NCBI RefSeq assembly: GCF_024494385.1 | Contig: NZ_JAEVLT010000001.1 | Location: 372,001 to 436,000 of the forward strand | Reading direction: 5' to 3' | Length of the DNA: 64,000 nucleotides | Source of the DNA: Bacillus sp. EB600 | GTDB taxonomy: Bacteria > Bacillota > Bacilli > Bacillales > Cytobacillaceae | In this document: piece after piece, positions 9,846 through 20,089 of the stretch | Layout: every line of letters begins with the position of its first letter | Numbering within the stretch: position 1 is the stretch's first letter | The notes under the pieces: generated by a model | The model's input: only the letters and a program-made list of their open reading frames with translations | Told to the model about the DNA's origin: nothing | Databases searched by the model: none | Program-made: the position numbers and the translations under genes

Positions 9846-10964
9846 TTACCCTAGTCTTGAAGTGGGTGTTTTACTTCCCGATATATCGGGATAAACCTTC
9901 ACTTCTTCTTCACCACGCAATATCCTTAATGCACCTTCAGCTAATGCTTGCAATTCATTTTCTCCTGGGTAAACGATGACATCCGCAATCCAATTTATTC
10001 GATCCATGATTGACTTCACAATCCCACTTCCATATGCCATGCCGCCGGTCAATATAATTGCATCGACTTCTCCGGCCAAGGCTGCACTAGCGGAGCCGAT
10101 TTCCTTTGCTATTTGATAGGCCATTGCATCATAAATAAGCTTTGCCTGTTTATCCCCATTTTTAACCATTTTCTCAACTTTTAATGCATCCTTGGTACCT
10201 AAATACCCCATCAGTCCTCCATAACCAATAAGCATTTCCATTATTTCATCCCGGTAAAATTCACCTGAAAAACAAAGGCTAATTAAATCACCGGCAGGAA
10301 TCGTTCCAGCACGTTCAGGGCTAAAAGGACCATCCCCATGAAGTCCATTATTGACATCAACTACTCTCCCCTGTTTATGGACCCCGACAGTAATTCCTCC
10401 ACCCATATGGGTAACAATTAAATTTACTTGTTCATATGTTTTCCCTAGTTCCTTTGCAACCTTTCTTGCCACTGCTTTTTGATTTAATGCGTGGAAGATG
10501 CTTTTTCTTTCTATTAATGGAAAACCAGAAATCCTTGCAATTGGTTCAAGCTCATCAACCACAACCGGGTCTACGATGAAAGCAGGGATATTTAACCCTG
10601 AGGAGATTTCATTGGCAATAATGCCTCCAAGGTTCGACGCGTGTTGACCTGAATAACCCGATCGTAAATCACGAAGCATAGGCTCATTCACTAAATAAGT
10701 TCCACCTTCAATAGGTCGCAATAAGCCCCCGCGGGCGCAAACTGCCTTTATTTTGGAAATATTTATTCCTTCCATGTCCAATGTTTCCAAAATAACATTT
10801 TTTCTTACTTCATATTGGTCAACGATCGTCTCAAACTTCCCAAGCTGTTTAGCATCGTGGTGAATTGTTTTTTCAAACAATGAAACTTCGTTATCAAAGA
10901 TCCCAATTTTGGTGGATGTAGAACCTGGGTTAATGATCAGGATTCGATATTCTTTTTCCGGCAA
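9846..10964 (-). CDS. buk: Butyrate kinase / branched-chain fatty acid kinase
   Basis: The 372-residue ASKHA-fold acetokinase-family product interconverts acyl phosphate plus ADP with (iso)butyrate or isovalerate plus ATP. It has [14 protein letters not shown] at the N-terminus, [11 protein letters not shown] near residue 186 and an ILTGGMAYG phosphate-binding loop near residue 305. The start is TTG with GGAGG 8 bases before it. It is the first structural gene after the sigma-54 promoter. In B. subtilis ptb (the acyl-CoA phosphotransacylase that makes its substrate) and bcd precede it; both are absent here, so the acyl phosphate must come from elsewhere or the enzyme must work with a distant Ptb. 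Confidence 0.95.
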   Translation of the reverse strand: MPEKEYRILIINPGSTSTKIGIFDNEVSLFEKTIHHDAKQLGKFETIVDQYEVRKNVILETLDMEGINISKIKAVCARGGLLRPIEGGTYLVNEPMLRDLRSGYSGQHASNLGGIIANEISSGLNIPAFIVDPVVVDELEPIARISGFPLIERKSIFHALNQKAVARKVAKELGKTYEQVNLIVTHMGGGITVGVHKQGRVVDVNNGLHGDGPFSPERAGTIPAGDLISLCFSGEFYRDEIMEMLIGYGGLMGYLGTKDALKVEKMVKNGDKQAKLIYDAMAYQIAKEIGSASAALAGEVDAIILTGGMAYGSGIVKSIMDRINWIADVIVYPGENELQALAEGALRILRGEEEVKVYPDISGSKTPTSRLG

Positions 10965-11129
10965 TATCTTGACCTCCTATTCACCTTAACAATTAAAAAA
11001 CATATCCATTTGCATGATATTGCCAGAGGTTAAAACGATTGGTGCCTCTTACTAGTAGTAATTTCCACTGTGTTAAGTAGCTGCTTATTTCAACCCCTAT
11101 TAGCAGAAAGTGAACTTTAAATAAAAGTA

Positions 11130-11145
11130 TGCAATGATCATGCCA
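11130..11145 (-). promoter_or_regulatory. Sigma-54 (-24/-12) promoter of the bkd operon
   Basis: On the minus strand TGGCATGATCATTGCA has GG and GC separated by exactly 10 bases, matching the TGGCACG-N4-TTGCA consensus closely. It lies between the gene for the sigma-54 activator BkdR and buk, about 165 bases before the buk start, as expected for a BkdR- and SigL-controlled operon. Confidence 0.85.
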
Positions 11146-11211
11146 GAAAATAAGCCGGCAAAAGCGCTTGAAAAGTTATTGATGTTTGAACTTTTTTGCA
11201 CAGTATGAATT

Positions 11212-12945
11212 TTATTGCACGCTATTATTTTCAAGTTTATATTTTTCTAGTTTGTAATATAGGTTCCTAACAGATAAGCCGAGTGTTTTTGCTGTTAATG
11301 TTTTATTTCCTTTCAAACGATCGAGAGTTTTTTGAATAATATGTGCCTCATATTGTTCCAACATTTCGGAAAGAGATTGATCCTGCACATGCTCTACGTT
11401 TTCTTTTGGGGAACTTTTTATGCCTATATATTTATTCTTTAACTCTGGAAGGTGGTTGCTATCAATCAGGCTTTCATTATGATTCATAAAAATAATTGCT
11501 CTTCCCAGAATATTTTCTAACTCCCTTACATTTCCCGGCCAATCATACTCCATTAATTGACCTTCCGCTTCCTTTGTTACACCTTCAACACTTCGCCCAT
11601 AGTCCTGGTTTATTTTTTGGATAATTCGCTCACATAAAAATGGAATTTCTTCTTTTCTTTTTCTCAATGGAGGGATGTGGATTGGTATTCGATTTAAACG
11701 GTAATATAAGTCTTCCCTAAAGGAACCATTTGAAATTCCCTTTTCCAAGTTTACATTTGTTGCTGCAATAATCCTTACATTAATCGAAACGGCTTTTGTT
11801 CCTCCTACACGAATAAGTTCATTTTCCTGTAAAACCCTTAACAGTTTGACTTGCGTATTGGCTGAAATCTCACCAATTTCATCAAGGAAAATACTCCCGT
11901 TATTTGCCTCTTCAAATAAACCAACTTTACCGCCTCTTTTAGCTCCCGAAAACGCTCCCTCTTCATAACCAAACAGCTCACTTTCGAGCAATGATTCCGA
12001 AATTGCCGCACAATTAACACGAATAAATTTGTTATACTTTCGGTCGCTTGCATTATGTATCGCATGCGCAAACAATTCCTTACCTGTACCCGATTCACCT
12101 CTCAATAACACGGTTGCTGGTGTTTTAGCACCCAGCTTTGCTTGATCAATCGCCAATAACATTTCTTTAGATGTACCAATAATATCTTCAAAAGTATATT
12201 TGGCTTCAAGTGTTCGGATAATTTGCCTGGCACGATGTAATTCTCTGTTCAACAACTTTATTTCTGACATATCATGAATTACACCAACGCTGCCTTTTAA
12301 TTTTCCTTTCACAATAATGGGTGCAACATTAACAATGACTTCTCGTTTTTTTGGACCAACCCTCATTGTTACTCCTCTAATTGCTCTCCGGGTTTGCAGT
12401 ACTTTCATATGCATGCTTTCTCCTTCGGAAATGTCAGCGTTAGCCGGCTTGCCAATTACTTGCTCTTTTGTAAGCCCCGTTAAGCGTGAATAAGCCGGAT
12501 TAATAAGAATTCCTAAACCCTTCTCATCTACAACCGATATGGCATCATCACTTGACAGAATGATGGCTTCAAGCATTGTTTGTATTTCTTTTAAATTAGT
12601 AATTTCTTCGGCAAGCTTAACAACTTGGGTAATATCTTTAAAAATAGCAAAAGCACCAAGCATCCTCCCATTTTCCTCAATAATCGGGATTCTGGTTGTA
12701 ATAATTTTCCGACCATTCTTTAATATCATTTCTTGATTTGACTCTGTTCGCCTCGTGGTTAGAATTTGAGGCAGCCGGCTTTCAAATATCACACCCTCTA
12801 CATCATTGCCAAGCGCATCTTCTTTTTTTATCCCCATTATTTCCTCGGCGCGTTTATTAAATAATGTAATAATACCTTTGTTGTCAATGACGACCATCCC
12901 GTCATCAGTCGAATTAAAAATTAAATCATGCATTATATTTTTCAT
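11212..12945 (-). CDS. bkdR: Sigma-54-dependent activator of the bkd operon
   Basis: The product is 577 residues. It has two N-terminal PAS-type sensor domains (about 1-110 and 120-235), a central AAA+ domain with Walker A GESGTGKE, a sigma-54 contact loop [10 protein letters not shown] (normally GAFTGA) and [10 protein letters not shown] (Walker B), and a C-terminal Fis-type helix-turn-helix ending [12 protein letters not shown]. It should activate sigma-54 RNA polymerase at the promoter 70 bases downstream, in response to branched-chain amino or keto acids in B. subtilis. I prefer the start at 12945, which has GGAGGGG 8 bases upstream, over an ATG 30 bases earlier. Confidence 0.93.
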   Translation of the reverse strand: MKNIMHDLIFNSTDDGMVVIDNKGIITLFNKRAEEIMGIKKEDALGNDVEGVIFESRLPQILTTRRTESNQEMILKNGRKIITTRIPIIEENGRMLGAFAIFKDITQVVKLAEEITNLKEIQTMLEAIILSSDDAISVVDEKGLGILINPAYSRLTGLTKEQVIGKPANADISEGESMHMKVLQTRRAIRGVTMRVGPKKREVIVNVAPIIVKGKLKGSVGVIHDMSEIKLLNRELHRARQIIRTLEAKYTFEDIIGTSKEMLLAIDQAKLGAKTPATVLLRGESGTGKELFAHAIHNASDRKYNKFIRVNCAAISESLLESELFGYEEGAFSGAKRGGKVGLFEEANNGSIFLDEIGEISANTQVKLLRVLQENELIRVGGTKAVSINVRIIAATNVNLEKGISNGSFREDLYYRLNRIPIHIPPLRKRKEEIPFLCERIIQKINQDYGRSVEGVTKEAEGQLMEYDWPGNVRELENILGRAIIFMNHNESLIDSNHLPELKNKYIGIKSSPKENVEHVQDQSLSEMLEQYEAHIIQKTLDRLKGNKTLTAKTLGLSVRNLYYKLEKYKLENNSVQ

Positions 12946-13165
12946 TAGCCTGCCCCTCCAAGTGAAATTTTTCATATTTTCAGTAAATTAGTTTCGTTAA
13001 CTAAGAAAATAATTTCAGAGGTTTTTAAGGTTCCTGCATTTTTTTTCAATATTCATTTTAGCTTGCTTTACATGTCTTGACAAATTTATTTGATATACTA
13101 TTATTTTTGTATGAGACTTTTTAAATTATTTTGCTGATTATTCTCTGATAAGAAGGGATTTGTCT

Positions 13166-13405
13166 ATGATTCGAATTATTGCTCTAGTAATTTTACTAAT
13201 CCCTGGTTTTTTAGCTGCATATGGAATTAAGCTGATGCGTGATATGACCTTCGGAATATTGCAGTGGCCATTTCCTTACCTTTGGCTGCAATTTCCTATT
13301 GGTCTTTTGTTTTTTATCGGTGGTCTTGGGTTTGTTGCTGGATTTATTTTGCATCGTGACCGGAAACGAAATAAAGTACAAGCAAAATTCCAGGAAAAAA
13401 AATAA
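13166..13405 (+). CDS. yqzF: Small DUF2627-type membrane protein
   Basis: The 79-residue hydrophobic protein has two predicted membrane helices (about 3-20 and 40-64) separated by MRDMTFGILQWPFPYLWLQF, and a basic cytoplasmic tail HRDRKRNKVQ. It occupies the place of yqzF between bkdR and yqiK in B. subtilis. ATG at 13166 follows AAGGGA by 7 bases; a TTG two codons earlier is possible. Function is unknown. It converges with yqiK on a shared terminator. Confidence 0.85.
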   Translation: MIRIIALVILLIPGFLAAYGIKLMRDMTFGILQWPFPYLWLQFPIGLLFFIGGLGFVAGFILHRDRKRNKVQAKFQEKK

Positions 13406-13428
13406 AAGAGACCTCATTGGTCTCTTTT
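13404..13428. terminator. Bidirectional terminator between yqzF and yqiK
   Basis: The perfect stem AAAAGAGACC/GGTCTCTTTT has a 5-base loop and flanking A and T tracts on both sides. The yqiK stop codon lies in the loop, so the terminator overlaps the last codons of yqiK. Confidence 0.85.
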
Positions 13429-14142
13429 CATGCTTTTCCTCAACTTTATAGCCTTTACAGGATCATCTGTTATGATTGCCGAACAATTTAGTGCGAATAG
13501 ACGCTTCATATCTTCCTCTTTATTTATCGTGTACGGCCTTATGGCTACCCCGCTTTCGATCGATTTTCTGATGATATCATCTGTTAATCCTCTATAATTC
13601 GGGTGAATACCCTGTGCACGGATCGACTTGGCATATACCCATGGCATAAAGATGCGTCCTGAATAAAGGGGGGCAACTTCAATTTCAGGTGCAAGCCGAT
13701 AGCAATATACAATGCTATAGTGATTAAAAGAAGAAAAAATGATTCGTTCCGTTAATTCAAAGCTTCGAACCAACTCAATAACCATTTCTTCCATACCCTC
13801 ATACGGAAAATAACCATTCTTTAATTCAATGTTACATGTCAGCCTATTCGTTTGCAGCCATTCAAGTACTTCTCTTAATGCTGGAATTGGTTCTTTTATT
13901 ACCCCTTGTTGATTGGCATTCAATTTACGAAGTTCTTTGTAGGAAAAATCCTTTACAAATCCGCTTCCATTTGTGGTGCGATTTACTTTTTCATCATGAA
14001 TAACGACAATTTCCCGATCCTTCGTCAATTGAACATCAAGTTCAATTCCGTCTGCTCCCGCCTTTTCAGCTTCTTTAAAAGCAGTCATCGTGTTTTCTGA
14101 AAAAACAGCAGAATAGCCGCGGTGCGCAAATATTTGCGTCAT
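13414..14142 (-). CDS. yqiK: Glycerophosphodiester phosphodiesterase, cytosolic type
   Basis: The 242-residue GDPD-family TIM barrel hydrolyses glycerophosphodiesters to glycerol-3-phosphate and an alcohol. It has the family signature IFAHRGYSAVFSENTMTAF (catalytic His7 and Arg8), the metal-binding ELDVQLTKD (Glu and Asp near residue 37) and VIHD with the second catalytic His near residue 50. There is no signal peptide, so it acts inside the cell. It sits between yqzF and spo0A, as in B. subtilis. Confidence 0.93.
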   Translation of the reverse strand: MTQIFAHRGYSAVFSENTMTAFKEAEKAGADGIELDVQLTKDREIVVIHDEKVNRTTNGSGFVKDFSYKELRKLNANQQGVIKEPIPALREVLEWLQTNRLTCNIELKNGYFPYEGMEEMVIELVRSFELTERIIFSSFNHYSIVYCYRLAPEIEVAPLYSGRIFMPWVYAKSIRAQGIHPNYRGLTDDIIRKSIESGVAIRPYTINKEEDMKRLFALNCSAIITDDPVKAIKLRKSMKRDQ

Positions 14143-14250
14143 TTATATCCACATCCCTAAAAAATATCATCTTTATTAAGTACAAAAGTTTTTCAATTTC
14201 TATCTTTTTTATCATATGCCTTTGGTTCTTCCAAGATATTTTGATTTACA

Positions 14251-14296
14251 ATAAAAGCGTTCATTTTGCCAACTACGCAAAATGAACGCTTTTTAG
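14251..14296 (-). terminator. Terminator after spo0A
   Basis: The stem AAAAGCGTTCATTTTG/CAAAATGAACGCTTTT surrounds a short loop and ends in T on both strands. It lies 17 bases after the spo0A stop. Confidence 0.9.
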
Positions 14297-14312
14297 TCTT
14301 ATTATTTAATGT

Positions 14313-15104
14313 TTAAGAAGCCTTATGCTCAAGACGGAGTTTATCAGCTACCATCGCAATAAATTCGGAATTAGTTGGTTTTGCCTTTGACATGCTGACC
14401 GTGTACCCAAATAAAGATGAAATTGAATCAATATTGCCGCGGCTCCAAGCAACTTCAATTGCATGCCTGATCGCCCGTTCTACTCTGCTTGCTGTTGTGT
14501 TGTATTTTTTTGCAATATCAGGATATAAAACTTTTGTAATCGAGCCTAATAATTCAATATCATTGTAAACCATAGAAATTGCCTCGCGTAGATACAAATA
14601 TCCTTTAATATGCGCGGGCACACCAATTTCATGAATAATACTTGTTATGCTTGCGTCGAGGTTTTTAGGTTTTTGTTCGACCTGCGGGCGATATCCTGTT
14701 GATGTTTGTTTACGTGAAACAGAACTGCTGTTTCCACTCACTTGACGAATATGATTACCGAGATTTTCCATGTCGAAAGGTTTCAGAATAAAATAGGATG
14801 CTCCAAGTTCAACTGCTTTTTTTGTAACATCCTCTTGACCGAATGCAGTCAGCATAATGACATTCGGAAGGGCACCTTTTTTTAGTTCGCGAAGTCTTTC
14901 AAGTACTGCTAGCCCGTCTAAGTGTGGCATAATTATATCCAAAACAAGGACATCTGGATCTGTTCCTTCTAACATTTCTAAGCAATCCTGCCCGTTATGG
15001 GCTGTTCCAACTATTTCCATATCATCTTGTGATGAAATATATTCCTCTAATAAAGCCACCAATTCCCGGTTGTCATCAACCACACATACTTTAATTTTCT
15101 TCAA
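14313..15104 (-). CDS. spo0A: Master sporulation response regulator Spo0A
   Basis: The 263-residue product has a receiver domain (1-120) with the acidic pair VVDDN, phospho-acceptor Asp in [12 protein letters not shown] (about residue 56), switch Thr in MLTAFGQ and Lys in FILKPFD. A hinge (120-150) leads to the C-terminal DNA-binding domain, whose recognition region includes [19 protein letters not shown]. Spo0A~P is the end of the phosphorelay and controls entry into sporulation. All phosphorylation residues are intact. It follows spoIVB in the standard arrangement, with two 0A boxes and a sigma-H-like promoter upstream. Confidence 0.98.
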   Translation of the reverse strand: MKKIKVCVVDDNRELVALLEEYISSQDDMEIVGTAHNGQDCLEMLEGTDPDVLVLDIIMPHLDGLAVLERLRELKKGALPNVIMLTAFGQEDVTKKAVELGASYFILKPFDMENLGNHIRQVSGNSSSVSRKQTSTGYRPQVEQKPKNLDASITSIIHEIGVPAHIKGYLYLREAISMVYNDIELLGSITKVLYPDIAKKYNTTASRVERAIRHAIEVAWSRGNIDSISSLFGYTVSMSKAKPTNSEFIAMVADKLRLEHKAS

Positions 15105-15175
15105 ATCCAGTTTCCTCCTCAGTCCTATTTAATATCTATTCTGTCTTTTCATCTCTATTTTCTATTGTAAATAAG

Positions 15176-15204
15176 AAATTCGACAATGCAACAAAAATTC
15201 CTTT
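15176..15204 (-). promoter_or_regulatory. Sigma-H-like promoter (Ps) of spo0A overlapping a 0A box
   Basis: The minus strand reads AAAGGAATTTTG, then GTCGAATTT after about ten bases, resembling the sigma-H consensus (RnAGGAwww, RnnGAATww). The 0A box TGTCGAA (15179-15185) overlaps the -10 region. Spo0A autoregulation through sigma-H and 0A boxes is established in B. subtilis; the promoter placement here is inference. Confidence 0.6.
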
Positions 15205-15267
15205 CAATTTTTTTATTTTTCTCAAAAAAGCTGTAGAATCTCTACTTTCCTTTTATTTTCTTTTTGT

Positions 15268-15293
15268 TTCGACGAATTTCGCCACATTCGACA
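15268..15293 (-). promoter_or_regulatory. Distal 0A box upstream of spo0A
   Basis: A perfect TGTCGAA on the minus strand (15287-15293) is followed 13 bases later by a one-mismatch CGTCGAA (15268-15274). This fits the multiple 0A boxes known at spo0A. Confidence 0.6.
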
Positions 15294-15320
15294 TTTTTAC
15301 CAAACTTTGGATTTTTTCAG

Positions 15321-15356
15321 CAAAACAAAATAGGCATTCGCCTATTTTGTTTTTTC
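15321..15356 (-). terminator. Terminator after spoIVB
   Basis: The stem ACAAAATAGGC/GCCTATTTTGT with a 4-base loop lies 11 bases beyond the spoIVB stop and separates it from the spo0A promoters. Confidence 0.85.
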
Positions 15357-15366
15357 TCTTCTTTTC

Positions 15367-16656
15367 TTAACTTGCTTTTTCAATTGGTTTGTCATAGATA
15401 TTGATTCCTGCGTCATTCAACATCCATTCAATATGAACCCCATATCCCGATGTTGGGTCATTAACAAAAACATGTGTAACTGCTCCAATAAGCTTACCAT
15501 CCTGAATGATTGGGCTTCCACTCATGCCTTGAACGATTCCTCCTGTTTTTTCCAAGAGTTTTGGGTCTGTCACCTTTATAATCATCCCTTTTGTAGCTGG
15601 AAACTTTTGCGGGATGGTACTCACGATTTGAATAGAAAATGCTTCAACTTTATCGTCATTAACAACGGTTAATATCTTTGCAGGTCCTTCCTTTACTTGG
15701 TTCGATAAAGCAATTGGAATTGGTTCATCCATTATACCATTCCTCAGCTCTTTATTTAGTTTTCCAAAGATTCCAAATGGACTATTCTTATTAATATTTC
15801 CAACTATTTCACGATCTGATGAGAATCTTGCAAGTTTTTCACCAGGGTCTCCATTGCTGCCTTTTTCAATTGAAGTTACAGTTGAACGGACTATTTGTCC
15901 ATCATCAACAACAATTGGTTTTTTCGTATCCATATCTGAAATGACATGTCCCAATGCACCATATCGTTTCGAGCGTGGATCCATAAAGGTCATTGTTCCA
16001 ATCCCTGCAGCTGAGTCCCGTATATATAAGCCAAGTTTGTACATATCTTCTCCCTTATCCTTAAGAGGAGTTAATCTAGTACTAAATTTTCCGCTTTCAC
16101 GACTGATTTCCATATTCAGGGCCTGGCCGCTTTGTCCTGCATTTTGAACAAACGGAGCTACATCTGACATTTTATTTATTTTTGTCCCATTTATTTCTGT
16201 GATAATATCACCAACTTTTATTCCTGCTATTTCACCAGGTGACTTTTTTCCTTCTTCGGTACTTACTAAATGGTGTCCAACCACTAACACACCAACTGTG
16301 TTTAGCTTTACACCGATAGATTGTCCACCTGGAATAACCTTAAATTCCTTTAATACGTTTACATCGACCTGTTTAACGGGGATACCCGCATATTCCAATA
16401 TCATTTCATTTTTTCCTTTTTCATTTGCCGATAAGGAAATTGAATGTCTATCCTGCTTTAGAGAAATACTTTTATTGTGCATTTTGAGTTCGGCCGCAAC
16501 CGGAGCAGCCTTTTGAATTGTATATTGTTGTCCTTTAAAAACAGTAATATTTTTGGGAATTGAAAGGTATTGTTGAAAAGGGTGAAAAAAAATTAAGCTG
16601 CTTAATGAAACAAGGAGAATTCCACCAATGATTCTTCTTAACGTTTCTAATTTCAA
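15367..16656 (-). CDS. spoIVB: SpoIVB peptidase (S55), sigma-K checkpoint signal
   Basis: The 429-residue secreted serine peptidase is made in the forespore. It signals pro-sigma-K processing by cleaving SpoIVFA. It has an N-terminal membrane anchor (about 10-28), a PDZ domain (about 105-200, [15 protein letters not shown]) and the S55 peptidase domain with catalytic His in [13 protein letters not shown] and Ser in [20 protein letters not shown]. The start is TTG, with GAGGAGAG upstream. It lies between recN and spo0A, as in B. subtilis, and looks intact. Confidence 0.97.
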   Translation of the reverse strand: MKLETLRRIIGGILLVSLSSLIFFHPFQQYLSIPKNITVFKGQQYTIQKAAPVAAELKMHNKSISLKQDRHSISLSANEKGKNEMILEYAGIPVKQVDVNVLKEFKVIPGGQSIGVKLNTVGVLVVGHHLVSTEEGKKSPGEIAGIKVGDIITEINGTKINKMSDVAPFVQNAGQSGQALNMEISRESGKFSTRLTPLKDKGEDMYKLGLYIRDSAAGIGTMTFMDPRSKRYGALGHVISDMDTKKPIVVDDGQIVRSTVTSIEKGSNGDPGEKLARFSSDREIVGNINKNSPFGIFGKLNKELRNGIMDEPIPIALSNQVKEGPAKILTVVNDDKVEAFSIQIVSTIPQKFPATKGMIIKVTDPKLLEKTGGIVQGMSGSPIIQDGKLIGAVTHVFVNDPTSGYGVHIEWMLNDAGINIYDKPIEKAS

Positions 16657-16929
16657 TTCTTTTCACTCTCCTCGCTTCTGTCCATATCCAAAACCAATAT
16701 GGCATTCCATGCCGCCATTACGATAAAATATGTTTAGATAACCAATCCTTGCCAATTAAGGCGGTGTGAGCAGAGCTAAGCTTTATATTTGGGTCGCAAA
16801 ATGTCTATTTTCCACTCCATTGAAAATAATGATTCCCTTTTGCGGCGCTTCGCCCCTTTTCGTTAAAAGAAATGGTTACATCTTTAATTTTGCCTCGTTC
16901 CCTGTCATTTATAACCGATGGACATATAA
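16657..16929. other. Intergenic region between recN and spoIVB
   Basis: About 270 bases without a supported gene. They should hold the forespore promoter of spoIVB, but I could not identify unambiguous boxes. A plus-strand reading frame from 16766 runs antisense into recN and has no recognisable features. Confidence 0.5.
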
Positions 16930-16957
16930 AAAAAGCTACCCTGTTTGGATAGCTTTT
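16928..16957 (-). terminator. Terminator after recN
   Basis: On the minus strand the stem AAAAGCTATCC/GGGTAGCTTTT is followed by a T run immediately after the recN stop codon. Confidence 0.85.
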
Positions 16958-18642
16958 CAAGTTTTTTTATTTACTGAAGCGATTTGTAATAGTTCTTCTG
17001 CGTGTTTTTTTGTTAAATCAGTGATTTCAACACCAGAAATCATTCGGCCAATTTCCGTAATTTTCTCATCGACTGTTAATGGGGTAACGGAAGTCTTAGT
17101 TCTTCCTCCTTTGATAATCTTTGAGATGTACAAATGAGTATCGGCCATTGCGGCTACTTGGGGCAAATGAGAAATGCACAATACTTGTGAATTATCAGCT
17201 ACTTTATAGATTTTTTCAGCTATTGCCTGCGCCACTCGGCCGCTTACCCCTGTATCCACCTCATCAAAAATGATGGATGTAACGCCTTGATGTTTCGAAA
17301 ATATGCTCTTTAAAGCTAACATGATCCTTGAAAGTTCTCCCCCTGAAGCGATCTTAGAAAGCGGTTTTAACGGCTCTCCAGGGTTTGTGGATAGATAAAA
17401 CTCTACATGGTCAATCCCGTTTCTCGAAAAATTCGCCTTAGGCTCAAAGTGAATTTCAAAAACAGTTTTAGCCATATATAGTTCTTTTAGTTCCTTATGA
17501 ATGTGTTTTGTCAGCTTTTCTGCCCATTTTTTTCGAATATCTGTTAATTGTTTTGCTTCAAGACTTAAATCTTTTCTTAGTGAGGTCAATTCCTTTTCTA
17601 ATTGATCAATATATGTCTCTTTATTTTGTAAGGTTTCGATTTCCTCTTCTATTTTTGAAGCATATTCCAATATTTCTTCAATTTTACTGCCATATTTTCG
17701 TTTTAAATGATTAATTTCAGTCAGTCTGGCCTCAATTTCATTTATCCTTTGCGGGTCATACTCCAATTGATCTAATTCGTTTCTTAAAAACCTTGATGCA
17801 TCCTCAAGCACATAATAGCTGTTTGCTACAGCCTCGTAAATGTCCTTATATGTGCTATCAAGAGATGCAGCGGCTTCCAGATGGCTCATGACTAAACTCA
17901 CCCAATCAAGGCCTTTCTGCTCGCCTTGTAGCGCCATGGAGCTAGACTGCACCGCTTCAAAAATTCTTTCAAAGTTGTTTAATTTCGCTTTCTCCTCAGC
18001 AAGATCATCGTCTTCATTTAACTTAAGGTCTGCTTTTTGAATTTCGTCCAATTGAAATTGAATTAAATCGAGCCGGTGAGCAGTTTTCTGTTCGTTCTCG
18101 CTTAAAGCCCTTAGTTTGCCCTGGGTCTGTTCATAGCGATGAAAAACGGTTTGATATTCCAAAAGCGATCGAGCAATTTCATCAACGCCAAACTGATCCA
18201 GCAGCGACAAATGACGTGTTTCATCCATTAATTCCTGATGCTCATGCTGACCATGAATATCTACTAACGTCGACCCAATTTCTCGAAGGGTTGAGATTGT
18301 AACAAGTTTCCCGTTTACTCGACAGACACTTTTCCCTGTGCGGGAGATGTCACGTCTTAAAATAACCATTCCTTCTTCAATTTCAATACCAAATTCTTGT
18401 GCTTTTTGATAGCAGGGGTGCTTTTGATTATCTAAATTAAATAGCCCCTCAATTTCGGCTTTATCTTCACCATGTCGGACAAATTCTGAAGAACCTCGTC
18501 CACCTATAAGTAAGTGAATGGCATCAATAATAATTGATTTTCCTGCCCCGGTTTCCCCGGTTAAAACGGTCATGCCTTTGTCAAATGAAAGCGATAAGGC
18601 TTCGATGATCGCAAAGTTTTTAATTGATAGCTCACATAACAA
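16957..18642 (-). CDS. recN: DNA repair ATPase RecN
   Basis: The 561-residue SMC-like protein acts early at DNA double-strand breaks. It has an N-terminal Walker A GETGAGKS (about 30-37), two long coiled-coil segments (about 150-230 and 290-375) and a C-terminal ABC signature ASGGELSRIMLA with Walker B SIIFDEVDTGVSG. The start is TTG with AAGGGGG upstream, supported by the conserved beginning LCELSIKNFAI. It follows ahrC by 16 bases, so the two are probably co-transcribed. It is slightly shorter than typical RecN (about 570 residues or more) at the C-terminus. Confidence 0.96.
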   Translation of the reverse strand: MLCELSIKNFAIIEALSLSFDKGMTVLTGETGAGKSIIIDAIHLLIGGRGSSEFVRHGEDKAEIEGLFNLDNQKHPCYQKAQEFGIEIEEGMVILRRDISRTGKSVCRVNGKLVTISTLREIGSTLVDIHGQHEHQELMDETRHLSLLDQFGVDEIARSLLEYQTVFHRYEQTQGKLRALSENEQKTAHRLDLIQFQLDEIQKADLKLNEDDDLAEEKAKLNNFERIFEAVQSSSMALQGEQKGLDWVSLVMSHLEAAASLDSTYKDIYEAVANSYYVLEDASRFLRNELDQLEYDPQRINEIEARLTEINHLKRKYGSKIEEILEYASKIEEEIETLQNKETYIDQLEKELTSLRKDLSLEAKQLTDIRKKWAEKLTKHIHKELKELYMAKTVFEIHFEPKANFSRNGIDHVEFYLSTNPGEPLKPLSKIASGGELSRIMLALKSIFSKHQGVTSIIFDEVDTGVSGRVAQAIAEKIYKVADNSQVLCISHLPQVAAMADTHLYISKIIKGGRTKTSVTPLTVDEKITEIGRMISGVEITDLTKKHAEELLQIASVNKKT

Positions 18643-18658
18643 GGTTATTCCCCCTTAG

Positions 18659-19108
18659 CTAAAGCATTTCAAGGAAACGGTCGGTAATTAGCTTTGTTTC
18701 TTCCGGCGTCCGGCAAATAATTAGGATTGTATCATCCCCGCAAATTGTTCCGAGAATTTCTTCCCAATCTAAGTTATCTATCAAAGCCCCAATCGCCATC
18801 GCATTGCCTGGTAAACATTTCATGACAAGCAGATGCCCGGCCACATCAACTTTTATAAAAGCGTCAATTAGAGCCCTTTTCAATTTTTGCAATGGATTAA
18901 ATCGTTGGTCTGCAGGAAGGCTGTACTTGTAACGTCCATCCGCTAAAGGCACTTTAACAAGGTGTAATTCTTTTATATCGCGGGATACGGTTGCTTGTGT
19001 TACATTTACACCTGCATTTTTTAATTCGTCCACAAGGTCGTCTTGTGTTTCAATATCGTTATTTGAAATAATTTCCCTTATTTTAATATGACGTTGTCCT
19101 TTATTCAT
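18659..19108 (-). CDS. ahrC: Arginine repressor ArgR/AhrC
   Basis: The 149-residue product has an N-terminal winged helix ([14 protein letters not shown], then [17 protein letters not shown]) and a C-terminal hexamerisation and arginine-binding domain with [15 protein letters not shown]. It represses arginine biosynthesis and activates catabolism when arginine is bound. I chose the second of two consecutive ATG codons because of spacing to GAGGTG and the conserved MNKGQRH start. It sits between yqxC and recN, as in B. subtilis. Confidence 0.96.
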   Translation of the reverse strand: MNKGQRHIKIREIISNNDIETQDDLVDELKNAGVNVTQATVSRDIKELHLVKVPLADGRYKYSLPADQRFNPLQKLKRALIDAFIKVDVAGHLLVMKCLPGNAMAIGALIDNLDWEEILGTICGDDTILIICRTPEETKLITDRFLEML

Positions 19109-19240
19109 CATCTTTCACCTCATAAACGTTTAACCCAAAGCTAACAATATATATAGTCAGATATACACATATGTTAGCCCATTTTGACAAGCTTGTACAT
19201 TTTAATTTTACATGAAATCGTAAAAAGGAATAAGCTCTGC

Positions 19241-20086
19241 TTATCCCTCATCTTTTACCGTGCCCTTCTTTAATTCTGAATGCGCTTCTTTAACGATCGT
19301 TTCCGGGTCCGTTGGTAAATGATCTATACCACTTTCCCGCTCACCCTCCCATTTTAAATGGAGAAGAAACTCAATATTGCCGTCGCCCCCGGTAATTGGC
19401 GAAAAGGACAAATTCATAATGCTATACCCTTCTGAAGTAGCAAAAGCAATAATTTTTTTGATCACTTCGAGATGAACCTTGGGATCACGAACAATTCCTT
19501 TTTTACCGACCTGCTCGCGTCCTGCTTCAAATTGTGGTTTAATCAAGGCTACAATATCGCTGCCACTCACTAAAAGTTTTTTTAAGGCAGGCAAAATTAA
19601 TTTTAATGAGATAAATGAAACATCAATTGATGCAAAATTGGGCATTTCACCATTTAAGTCAGCAGGTGTTACATAGCGGAAATTCGTGCGCTCCATGACG
19701 ATAACCCTTTCATCCTGACGGAGCTTCCAGGCCAGCTGATTGTAGCCAACATCAAGTGCATAAGACATTTTAGCACCATTTTGCAATGCACAATCGGTAA
19801 AGCCGCCTGTAGAGGCACCTATATCCAATAGTACTTTCCCGTTCACATCAACATCAAAAACCTTGAGAGCTTTTTCAAGCTTTAGCCCGCCTCTGCTAAC
19901 ATAGGGCAGTACATTCCCTTTTATGGAGAGTGGAATATCAGCGTTTACCTTTTCTCCTGGTTTATCAAGCCGCTCCTCATTGGTAAAAACAAGGCCTGCC
20001 ATAATCGATCTTTTCGCTTTTTCCCGGGTTTCTGCGAGCCCTCGTTCGACAAGTAAAACATCTATACGTTCTTTTCTAATTTTCAT
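19241..20086 (-). CDS. yqxC: TlyA-family 2'-O-ribose rRNA methyltransferase
   Basis: The 281-residue product has an N-terminal S4 RNA-binding domain (RIDVLLVERGLAETREKAKR) and a FtsJ/TlyA methyltransferase domain with SAM-binding VLLDIGASTGGFTDCAL near residue 85 and the K-D-K-E type residues around IDVSFISLKLILPAL and ALIKPQFEAGR. TlyA proteins methylate rRNA, and some have been reported as hemolysins. It starts 3 bases after the dxs stop, so translation is probably coupled. Confidence 0.92.
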   Translation of the reverse strand: MKIRKERIDVLLVERGLAETREKAKRSIMAGLVFTNEERLDKPGEKVNADIPLSIKGNVLPYVSRGGLKLEKALKVFDVDVNGKVLLDIGASTGGFTDCALQNGAKMSYALDVGYNQLAWKLRQDERVIVMERTNFRYVTPADLNGEMPNFASIDVSFISLKLILPALKKLLVSGSDIVALIKPQFEAGREQVGKKGIVRDPKVHLEVIKKIIAFATSEGYSIMNLSFSPITGGDGNIEFLLHLKWEGERESGIDHLPTDPETIVKEAHSELKKGTVKDEG

Positions 20087-20089
20087 AAT

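Noticed and set aside
16766..17137. A 123-codon plus-strand frame next to recN
   Set aside because: Mostly antisense to recN and without recognisable motifs or ribosome site.
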